Assembly: GCA_003511465.1 (NCBI GenBank)
Contig: DOID01000066.1
Coordinates: 21,326 to 27,702 of the forward strand
Reading direction: 5' to 3'
DNA: 6,377 nt
DNA from: Bacillota bacterium
Lineage (GTDB): Bacteria; Bacillota; UBA4882; UBA10575
The notes below the pieces were generated by a model. That model saw only the letters and a program-made list of their open reading frames with translations. It did not search any database and was not told the origin of the DNA. The position numbers and the translations under genes were made by a program. Positions 1 through 4,630 of this stretch are shown here, in pieces (positions within the stretch are counted from its first letter, which is position 1; each line of letters opens with the position of its first letter).

Positions 1-5
1 TATCC

Positions 6-19
6 CCGCCTAGCGGCGG
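6..19. other. Small GC-rich hairpin at the window edge
   Basis: CCGCC (6-10) and GGCGG (15-19) form a 5-bp GC stem around a 4-nt loop, to the left of the spo0A terminator. On the plus strand it is followed by ATTAATTT. It could be half of a terminator for a convergent plus-strand gene beyond the left edge, or a second hairpin behind spo0A. No coding sequence can be assigned to positions 1-106. Confidence 0.3.
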
Positions 20-27
20 ATTAATTT

Positions 28-64
28 AAAAAACCCGTATAGGTGATTAACAACCTCCTACGGG
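28..64 (-). terminator. Intrinsic terminator of spo0A
   Basis: On the minus strand, starting about 40 nt after the spo0A stop, CCCGTA pairs with TACGGG (6 bp). After a small internal mismatch, AGGT pairs with ACCT (4 bp) around an 8-nt loop. The stem is followed directly by six T residues (28-33 as A on the plus strand). This is a standard Rho-independent terminator and marks the end of the spo0A transcript. Confidence 0.85.
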
Positions 65-106
65 CGTGTTCGTAAAATACTAAACCAAAATTAACCAACC
101 TTTAAA

Positions 107-916
107 CTAGCCGGAGATCTGCAATTGGAGTCGAATCCGATCAGCCACTTTCGCAATAAATGAAGCCGCCGTAGGAAACCGGGCTTTATCTGTTTGGTAA
201 GTATCCGTGCCAAACATCTTTTTAAAGGACTCACCGTTACCCCGTTCCCAACCTATTTCAATGGTATGGCGAATCGCGGATTCAACGCCGCTAGCCGTAG
301 AATTATACTTTTCGGCAATTCGCGGGTAAAGATTCTTGGTAATATTACCGAGGATATCTTCCTCCTGAATGGCGATGATAATCGCGTCCCGGAGATAACC
401 ATAACCGCGAAAATGGGCCGGAACTCCCATTTCATGAAAGATCCTGGTCACTTCCATCTCCAATTGCTGACGGGAATAATTCTTAGTTACGGCAGGCTGT
501 GGATTGTAAGTAGTCCGATTTTCTTTGGTATAAACATCCTTTTGGCACCCGAATTGGCGGATCCGTTCCAGAAGGGTCAAGGTATCAAAGGGTTTGACCA
601 TATAATAAACAGCGCCCATGGCAATCAAACGCTGGACCATCGACTCCTGTTCAAAGGCAGTCAGCACGATTACTACCGGGGCGTCACTTATCTCCGCCAA
701 ACGCTCCATCACACCAATCCCGTCTAAATATGGCATGGTAATGTCCAAGATCAACAGATCCGGTTTATGGTCCTGAATTAATTCGATGGCCTGTAAACCA
801 TCGAAGGCCACACCAACCAGTTCCAGATCGTCTTGGATCTCAATATGTTCGCTCAACACTTTACAGAGATCCCGGTTATTATCCGCAAGCACAATCCTTA
901 TTTTCTCTCCCGCCAA
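107..916 (-). CDS. spo0A: Stage 0 sporulation response regulator Spo0A
   Basis: Cytoplasmic response regulator and transcription factor that commits cells to sporulation when phosphorylated. With the TTG start it has 269 residues (B. subtilis Spo0A has 267). The N-terminal receiver carries D12, phospho-acceptor D58 (in LILDITMP), T86 and K108-P109. A variable linker follows at about 126-148, then the C-terminal Spo0A domain with GVPAH, the recognition helix around 205-225, and the conserved tail near VADRIRL. The TTG at 916 is chosen because GGAGG lies 7 nt upstream; the GTG at 922 is only 1 nt from it. Two oddities are visible. The second acidic-pocket residue is Asn (N13; Asp11 in B. subtilis), and the recognition helix reads SGVESAIRH where B. 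subtilis has SRVERAIRH. The gene is monocistronic, with its own SigH-type promoter and terminator. spoIVB, the usual upstream neighbour, is absent; a GNAT gene is there instead. Confidence 0.97.
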   Translation of the reverse strand: MAGEKIRIVLADNNRDLCKVLSEHIEIQDDLELVGVAFDGLQAIELIQDHKPDLLILDITMPYLDGIGVMERLAEISDAPVVIVLTAFEQESMVQRLIAMGAVYYMVKPFDTLTLLERIRQFGCQKDVYTKENRTTYNPQPAVTKNYSRQQLEMEVTRIFHEMGVPAHFRGYGYLRDAIIIAIQEEDILGNITKNLYPRIAEKYNSTASGVESAIRHTIEIGWERGNGESFKKMFGTDTYQTDKARFPTAASFIAKVADRIRLQLQISG

Positions 917-921
917 AGACA

Positions 922-929
922 CTCCTCCC
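922..929 (-). promoter_or_regulatory. Shine-Dalgarno of spo0A (decides the start)
   Basis: GGGAGGAG on the minus strand. From the GGAGG core (924-928) there are 7 nt to TTG at 916 but only 1 nt to the longer-frame GTG at 922. TTG is therefore the likely start, and it gives an N-terminus (M-A-G-E-K-I) matching the short N-terminus of B. subtilis Spo0A. Confidence 0.7.
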
Positions 930-940
930 TTCTACGAGCT

Positions 941-969
941 TAATTCTACACGTTTTTACCATTTCCTGC
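941..969 (-). promoter_or_regulatory. SigH-type promoter of spo0A (Ps-like)
   Basis: On the minus strand, GCAGGAAAT (961-969) and GTAGAATTA (941-949) are separated by exactly 11 nt. Both fit the B. subtilis SigH consensus RnAGGAwWW / RnnGAATwW at every defined position. Transcription would start near 935, leaving a leader of about 20 nt before the TTG. B. subtilis spo0A is driven by a SigH promoter (Ps), so function and context agree. A weak SigA-like pair (TTGCCT 976-981, TAAAAA 953-958, spacer 17) overlaps it and could be a vegetative promoter, but each box matches only 4 of 6. I saw no TGTCGAA-type 0A box nearby. Confidence 0.75.
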
Positions 970-985
970 TGGAAAAGGCAATAGT

Positions 986-1519
986 TTATGTTAATCCCCT
1001 GCCCGCTAAAGGAGCCTCTTTTTCCAACGCCATCAAGTAAATATCTTTCCAATTCTGGTCTTTCTCCCTTTTTAGAACAGCTTGCATTTTAAAACCGATC
1101 TTTTGGTAACACTTAATCGCCCGGATGTTAAAAGTATACACCCGCAAATATAAACGGTTCAAGCTTAACTCATCGAAGGCATAGCCTACGATCTGATGTA
1201 CCGCTAATGTACCGTATCCTTTATTCCAATATGCTTTTTCCCCAATTCTGATTCTAAGCTCCGCCTCCCGCCCTTGCCAGCAAATATTGGCCAGTTCCAG
1301 ATCGCCAATCAGCCGTCCGGTTTCATCTTCCAGCGCAAAAAGGCGATCCCTTTTACTCCGCCTTATTTCTTCCCACCAAGCGACACAACCCGGTAAATCA
1401 CCGGGTAAGCCCAGATCGACAAAACTTTCAATTTCCGGGTCAATATTCCATGAAACAATTGTAGCCAGATCTTCCTTTTCTAACGGACGAATCTTGACGG
1501 CATGGGTTTGCTTCGACAT
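986..1519 (-). CDS. GNAT-family N-acetyltransferase (RimJ/RimL-like)
   Basis: Predicted cytoplasmic acetyl-CoA-dependent N-acetyltransferase of 177 residues, usual for the RimJ/RimL-type (Acetyltransf_3) branch of GNAT. A first strand and helix lie at about 8-25 (KIRPLEKEDL). Central strands at about 58-93 include IGDLEL and ELRIRIGE. The acetyl-CoA pyrophosphate-binding loop is NKGYGT at 99-104, followed by its helix, and the C-terminal motif B is at about 119-150, with NIRAIKCYQKIGF at 131-143. The ATG at 1519 has AAGGAG 9 nt upstream. The substrate cannot be told from sequence; relatives acetylate ribosomal protein N-termini, sugars, polyamines or antibiotics. It lies 148 nt behind the dipeptidase and only 16 bp before the spo0A promoter box. 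No convincing terminator separates it from spo0A, so some read-through into spo0A is possible. Confidence 0.9.
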   Translation of the reverse strand: MSKQTHAVKIRPLEKEDLATIVSWNIDPEIESFVDLGLPGDLPGCVAWWEEIRRSKRDRLFALEDETGRLIGDLELANICWQGREAELRIRIGEKAYWNKGYGTLAVHQIVGYAFDELSLNRLYLRVYTFNIRAIKCYQKIGFKMQAVLKREKDQNWKDIYLMALEKEAPLAGRGLT

Positions 1520-1560
1520 TAACGGCCACTCCTTCTACGAATAAACTACAATTAAGTGTT

Positions 1561-1574
1561 ACAATAATTATTGT
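1561..1574. repeat. 14-bp perfect palindrome upstream of the GNAT gene
   Basis: ACAATAATTATTGT is its own reverse complement and lies 41 bp upstream of the GNAT start codon, in the 148-bp gap behind the dipeptidase gene. Its size and place would suit an operator for a dimeric repressor. Being pure A/T apart from one C and one G, it could also be chance in an AT-rich gap. I could not place a confident promoter around it. Confidence 0.4.
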
Positions 1575-1667
1575 CTTTGCATAACCTAGAACTTCGTTTG
1601 TCCGCAGCTTACTCCTCCAAGTAAAAACCGGTAGGAAATAGGGGTTCTGGACGTTTTAACACCTTTT

Positions 1668-2618
1668 TCAGCTAGTTGCGGAGAATTTATGGGCCAAAAA
1701 GCGATATAGATTGGCACCGGCTACTTTGGTAACGACTTGTTGACTAAAACCAGCAACCACCAGATCATTTAGGAAACCCGGAATCCCGGTGACATCCAAA
1801 AGATCGTTCGGGGTTAAATCGATCCCGTCAAAATCGCTACCCAAGGCCGGACAATCTTCACCACCCGCTGCAAGGATTGCCTCCAAATGCGGGATTAGCG
1901 CCCGCCGGTCAACGGGCCCGGGGCCAATAAAGGGCGGATAAAAGGTCAAGCCAACGGTCCCCCCTCCTGCCGCCACCAGCTTAATCTGTTCCGTGGTCAA
2001 ATTCCGGCGGTGTGGATGGATAGAATATGCATTGGCATGGGAAACACAAACCGGTTGCCGGGCGACGGCCATCAGATCAAAGAAACTACGCTGTCCCAGA
2101 TGGGAAAGGTCTAAAATCATCCCCCGTTCCTCAGCTGCTTCGACCAGAGCTTTACCTAGAGCAGTTAACCCCGTGTCCTCGGGAGCGCCCACTCCACAAG
2201 CGAAATGGTTGGCCCCATTCCAAGTTAGAGCAAGCATCCGCACGCCCAGTTCATAAAATTCTTCCAGCCGCGTCAGCTCCTCCGCCAAGGGTTCCAACCC
2301 TTCCAAGGCTAAAATTACGCCGACTTTTTCTCCGGACGCCCAGGTTTTAAAATCAGCGGCCGACTTAATCCAGATTAGCGCTTCCTGATGCTCTTCATAC
2401 TCCTGCTGCCAATGGCTGATGATACGCTTTGCCCAAGGGTAAGGATTTAAGCGCTTTGCCGCGCAAACCGCAAGTACCTGTAGCCTAACCCCTGCTGTTT
2501 TTAAACGGGGCAGATCGAGGTGAAGGTGGGGCGCTTTCCCTAAGCTACCACCTTCCTCAGCAAGGCGGACCAGCGTATCAGCATGGCCGTCAATCACCGG
2601 AAAAAACCTTGCTTTCAT
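1668..2618 (-). CDS. Membrane dipeptidase family protein (peptidase M19)
   Basis: Zinc-dependent dipeptidase of the renal/membrane dipeptidase family, in the amidohydrolase-like TIM-barrel fold; members cleave dipeptides, including ones with a C-terminal D-residue. It has 316 residues, typical for bacterial members. Expected metal and substrate residues are visible: H12 and D14 in IDGHADTL, E106 in LALEGLEP, H173 in LDLSHLG, H194 in CVSHANA, the following HPHRRNL, and D262 in GSDFDGID. ATG at 2618 is chosen because AAAGGAG (2626-2632) lies 7 nt upstream and the next residues lead into the first barrel strand. The frame stays open to 2723, but that extension runs into the spoVS terminator and has no ribosome site. 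There is no signal peptide, so it is cytoplasmic despite the family name. No clear promoter was seen in the 83 nt behind the spoVS terminator. Confidence 0.95.
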   Translation of the reverse strand: MKARFFPVIDGHADTLVRLAEEGGSLGKAPHLHLDLPRLKTAGVRLQVLAVCAAKRLNPYPWAKRIISHWQQEYEEHQEALIWIKSAADFKTWASGEKVGVILALEGLEPLAEELTRLEEFYELGVRMLALTWNGANHFACGVGAPEDTGLTALGKALVEAAEERGMILDLSHLGQRSFFDLMAVARQPVCVSHANAYSIHPHRRNLTTEQIKLVAAGGGTVGLTFYPPFIGPGPVDRRALIPHLEAILAAGGEDCPALGSDFDGIDLTPNDLLDVTGIPGFLNDLVVAGFSQQVVTKVAGANLYRFLAHKFSATS

Positions 2619-2701
2619 CTTTACGCTCCTTTCTCTTTTCCAAATTACTTGTCCCCCTATCCAATTTGGGATTTTTTCGGAAAAAGGTATACTTAAATGC
2701 A

Positions 2702-2731
2702 CAAAAAAAGAACCTATAAACATTTATAGGT
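2702..2731 (-). terminator. Intrinsic terminator of spoVS
   Basis: On the minus strand, ACCTATAA pairs with TTATAGGT around a short loop (9 bp if the loop is taken as only 2 nt). It is followed by TCTTTTTTTG, giving a run of seven T. It lies 25 nt behind the spoVS stop codon and separates spoVS from the dipeptidase gene. Confidence 0.88.
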
Positions 2732-2755
2732 CCCCAGCAGGGCAGCAAATAAGAA

Positions 2756-3016
2756 CTATCGTGGTTCAATGATTAACTTGATGGCTGTTCGTTCTTGTCC
2801 CTCAATCATAATGTCGGTAAACGCGGGAATACAAATCAGGTCAATACCACTGGGAGCAACAAAACCTCTGGCGATAGCCACCGCTTTAACCGCTTGATTC
2901 AGGGCTCCGGCACCGATCGCTTGGATTTCCGCCGCTCCCTTTTCCCGCAATACTCCGGCCAACGCTCCGGCTACCGAATTTGGATTGGATTTTGCCGAAA
3001 CCTTTAATACTTCCAT
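2756..3016 (-). CDS. spoVS: Stage V sporulation protein S (SpoVS)
   Basis: Small, highly conserved Alba-like-fold protein of 86 residues, the same length as B. subtilis SpoVS and, from memory, differing from it at only about ten positions. Recognisable stretches are EVLKVSAKSNPNSVAGALAG at 2-21, AAEIQAIGAGALNQAVKA at 28-45, ARGFVAPSG at 49-57 and ERTAIKLI at 75-82. In B. subtilis it is needed for sporulation beyond stage V and influences septation and coat assembly; its biochemical activity is unsettled, with nucleic-acid binding proposed from the fold. The ATG has AGGAGGGG (3026-3033) about 9 nt upstream. It follows ymdB by 99 bp, an AT-rich gap with a candidate SigH promoter and no terminator. 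It may thus be read both with ymdB and alone, and it ends at its own terminator. Confidence 0.98.
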   Translation of the reverse strand: MEVLKVSAKSNPNSVAGALAGVLREKGAAEIQAIGAGALNQAVKAVAIARGFVAPSGIDLICIPAFTDIMIEGQERTAIKLIIEPR

Positions 3017-3066
3017 TGCTTTATACCCCTCCTAAACCATGTCAAGTTAGTAAACTATATCTATAT

Positions 3067-3095
3067 ATATTTTATATCGACCATAAAATTCCTTT
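3067..3095 (-). promoter_or_regulatory. Candidate SigH promoter of spoVS
   Basis: On the minus strand, AAAGGAATT (3087-3095) matches the SigH -35 consensus RnAGGAwWW. After exactly 11 nt, ATAAAATAT (3067-3075) matches RnnGAATwW with one mismatch (A for G). Spacing is identical to the spo0A promoter in this window. Transcription would start near 3060, about 45 nt before the ATG. spoVS is SigH-dependent in B. subtilis. The AT-rich surroundings raise the odds of a chance match. Confidence 0.45.
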
Positions 3096-3115
3096 TAATT
3101 TTTTTAACTTATTTT

Positions 3116-3898
3116 TTAAATTTTGCGGTAATAAATCCGCTCGATCACCTTGGTTCGTCCTTGCTGGTCAAGTTCTAAATAAATTCCACCGAGTTCAACA
3201 GGGCCTCCGGCAATTTCAAACTTGACCGGTCGTTTGGTAATGAATTTTTGAATCGCCAATTCTTTTTTAACGCCCAATACTGAATCAGCCGGTCCGCACA
3301 TCCCTACATCGGTAATATATCCGGTCCCTGCGGGAAGGATACGCTGATCAGCCGTGGTTACATGGGTATGTGTGCCTAAAACCGCAGAGGCCAACCCATC
3401 CAAGTAATGACCCAGCGCCACCTTTTCTGAAGTGGCTTCCGCATGGAAATCTACTAAAACGTAGGGTGTCTTCTGCTTCAGCAGATTTACCTTTTCCTTC
3501 GCGACCCGGAAGGGACAGTCCAAGGCCGGCTCCAGGTAGACCTGACCCATTAAATTAAGAATTCCAACCGGATACCCATTTCGCGCCACAAATAAACCGA
3601 AACCCTCCCCCGGTGTTCCCGGCGGATAATTTGCTGGACGTAACACTTCTTTGTAACGATCCAACACCTGGTTGATCTCCTTATGTTTCCAGGTATGATT
3701 ACCTAGGGTGATCACATCGACGCCGTTTTGCAAAAGCTCTTCGGCAACCTCCATGGTGAGGCCAAACCCCCCGGCGGCATTTTCCCCGTTGACCACTGTT
3801 AAATCTGGCGCATACTCCTTAGTCAACTTCGGAAGCATCTCCTTCACAAGCTTACGCCCTGGCCGACCCACAATATCACCTAAAAATATAATTTTCAA
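3116..3898 (-). CDS. ymdB: YmdB-family metallophosphoesterase
   Basis: Calcineurin-like phosphodiesterase of the YmdB family (TIGR00282), cytoplasmic, binding two metal ions. B. subtilis YmdB hydrolyses 2',3'- and 3',5'-cyclic nucleotides in vitro and is needed for normal biofilm and motility gene expression. The protein has 260 residues (family about 255-265). Metal ligands are D8 in FLGDIVG, E39 in NGENAAGG, N67 and H68 in GNHTW, H152 in DFHAEATSEK, and H177 and H179 in GTHTHV. With the TTG start at 3898, D8, E39, N67 and H68 fall on the B. subtilis numbers, and AAGGGGG (3906-3912) lies 7 nt upstream. The in-frame ATG at 3934 would add 12 non-conserved residues and lies 10 nt from a terminator stem, so I reject it. 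No promoter is visible in the 46 nt behind that terminator, so expression may depend on read-through. Confidence 0.96.
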   Translation of the reverse strand: MKIIFLGDIVGRPGRKLVKEMLPKLTKEYAPDLTVVNGENAAGGFGLTMEVAEELLQNGVDVITLGNHTWKHKEINQVLDRYKEVLRPANYPPGTPGEGFGLFVARNGYPVGILNLMGQVYLEPALDCPFRVAKEKVNLLKQKTPYVLVDFHAEATSEKVALGHYLDGLASAVLGTHTHVTTADQRILPAGTGYITDVGMCGPADSVLGVKKELAIQKFITKRPVKFEIAGGPVELGGIYLELDQQGRTKVIERIYYRKI

Positions 3899-3905
3899 AC
3901 CTGGT

Positions 3906-3912
3906 CCCCCTT
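3906..3912 (-). promoter_or_regulatory. Shine-Dalgarno of ymdB (decides the TTG start)
   Basis: AAGGGGG on the minus strand, 7 nt before TTG at 3898. It supports the short form of YmdB, whose N-terminus M-K-I-I-F-L-G-D aligns with the family, over the longer reading from ATG at 3934. Confidence 0.65.
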
Positions 3913-3944
3913 CGGATTTTGCGTTGTACGCCAACAGCTTTCTG

Positions 3945-3973
3945 AAACAAAATCCCCCCCACTCAGGGGGGAT
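3945..3973 (-). terminator. Terminator overlapping the stop of the unknown gene
   Basis: On the minus strand, ATCCCCCC pairs with GGGGGGAT (8 bp, six of them G-C) around a short loop that contains the TGA stop codon of the 3963-4496 gene. ATTTTGTTTC follows. It is a strong stem with a moderate U-tract, between the unknown gene and ymdB. Ribosomes terminating at the TGA would cover the stem, so translation could interfere with termination. Confidence 0.75.
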
Positions 3974-4496
3974 CAGCGTGATTAAAGATCATCACACGGC
4001 CTTCTTCACGAATCCCGATTAACTCCTTTTCCTGTTCCGTCTCCTTCAGCTCTTCCATCATATGCGCGATCATCTCTTCCTGAAAGAGTAAGTCTTCTTC
4101 ACCGGCTTCGCTTTCCTCGTCTTTAATAACTTCCTGCCCGTACCGGTCATTGATGATCTTGATAATTAAAGACAGTTCTTCAGGGGAAAAGGAGGCAATA
4201 TCCCGTTTGATTTCCAGAAAGCTCAGATCCTTCTGCTTTTTAAACGAGAAATCGATAATCTGTGGTTGGGCTCGATCCAAAACAGCCAAGGCTTCCAGAC
4301 TCATCTCCAGTTCTTCCCGGAAGGCCTTTTGTTCGGCGAGGAGAAATTTGTAGCGCAAGATAAAACTAAAAATAAAACAGCGTTCAACAGGGTCCAGCTT
4401 TAAAGTGGCAATCTCTGGATAGCGGATCAGCAACGAAACGATTAAGCTCATGGAGTTGGTATAGGATTCACTGTCCCGACTAAATACACCCTTCAT
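3963..4496 (-). CDS. Conserved-looking hypothetical acidic protein
   Basis: I do not recognise this 177-residue protein and assign no function. It has no signal peptide, no full membrane helix and no cysteine-based metal motif (one Cys, C40). An amphipathic strand-turn-strand segment lies at about 16-48 (SLIVSLLIRYPEI, then CFIFSFILRYK). Helical, charged stretches follow at about 54-75 and 104-120. A very acidic segment at about 126-160 (EESEAGEEDLL, then MMEELKETEQEKEL) may be coiled coil, and a short strand-like end (GRVMIFN) closes it. The ATG at 4496 has GGGAG 7 nt upstream; M16 has no ribosome site. The pattern of structured N-terminus, acidic helix and final strand, with codon use like its neighbours, suggests a real gene. 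It sits alone between the rny and ymdB terminators, so a link to RNA decay or YmdB is only guilt by association. Confidence 0.8.
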   Translation of the reverse strand: MKGVFSRDSESYTNSMSLIVSLLIRYPEIATLKLDPVERCFIFSFILRYKFLLAEQKAFREELEMSLEALAVLDRAQPQIIDFSFKKQKDLSFLEIKRDIASFSPEELSLIIKIINDRYGQEVIKDEESEAGEEDLLFQEEMIAHMMEELKETEQEKELIGIREEGRVMIFNHADPP

Positions 4497-4547
4497 TCGA
4501 CTTCTCCCATTAATTCTCTCGTTAATTTCAGCATCACTACGAAATAG

Positions 4548-4568
4548 GCTTTTTGCAACGCAAAAAGC
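4548..4568. other. 9-bp hairpin between rny and the unknown gene
   Basis: GCTTTTTGC (4548-4556) and GCAAAAAGC (4560-4568) pair perfectly around a 3-nt loop. On the minus strand the next bases are CTATTTCG, so it lacks a proper U-tract. It could be a back-up terminator for rny, a 3'-end stabiliser, or a 5'-leader structure of the unknown gene that starts 52 nt downstream. I found no convincing promoter for that gene. Confidence 0.45.
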
Positions 4569-4601
4569 TATAGATGAAGCATTCCCGCATTTTGTAAAGA
4601 T

Positions 4602-4627
4602 AAGTAAGCCACTTAAGTGGCTTACTT
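4602..4627 (-). terminator. Perfect palindromic terminator behind rny
   Basis: A 26-nt perfect palindrome (AAGTAAGCCACTT and its mirror) begins 3 nt after the rny stop codon. On the minus strand the tail is ATCTTTAC, only moderately U-rich. On the plus strand the tail is TCTTTATTT, so it may also stop antisense transcription. The position, immediately behind the stop, makes a role as the rny transcript end most likely. Confidence 0.7.
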
Positions 4628-4630
4628 TCT

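Noticed and set aside
194..727. Plus-strand 177-codon open frame inside spo0A, and similar plus-strand frames elsewhere.
   Set aside because: They lie opposite well-recognised genes, have no plausible ribosome sites and encode low-complexity shadow sequences.
962..975. Hairpin TTTCC/GGAAA as a GNAT terminator.
   Set aside because: Only a 5-bp stem with no T-run on the minus strand, and it overlaps the well-supported spo0A -35 box.
1512..1518. Exact 0A-box heptamer TGTCGAA on the minus strand.
   Set aside because: It is formed by the first codons of the GNAT gene (ATG-TCG-AAG), and about one chance copy is expected in a window this size; the altered Spo0A helix makes use of the classic box doubtful.
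1609..1624. Small hairpin in the gap behind the dipeptidase with GGAGG in its loop, suggesting a leader peptide (minus strand).
   Set aside because: Only a 5-bp stem, and no ATG, GTG or TTG at a suitable distance; a CTG-started frame of about 55 codons runs on into the GNAT gene in another frame without resemblance to a known protein.
2619..2723. Longer N-terminus for the dipeptidase (ATG at 2723).
   Set aside because: The extension runs into the spoVS terminator stem, lacks a ribosome site and is not family-like; the ATG at 2618 has AAAGGAG at 7 nt.
3040..3045. Perfect TTGACA on the minus strand upstream of spoVS.
   Set aside because: No -10 hexamer at 16-18 bp, and the start would fall at or inside the gene; the nearest TATAAA is only 14 bp away.
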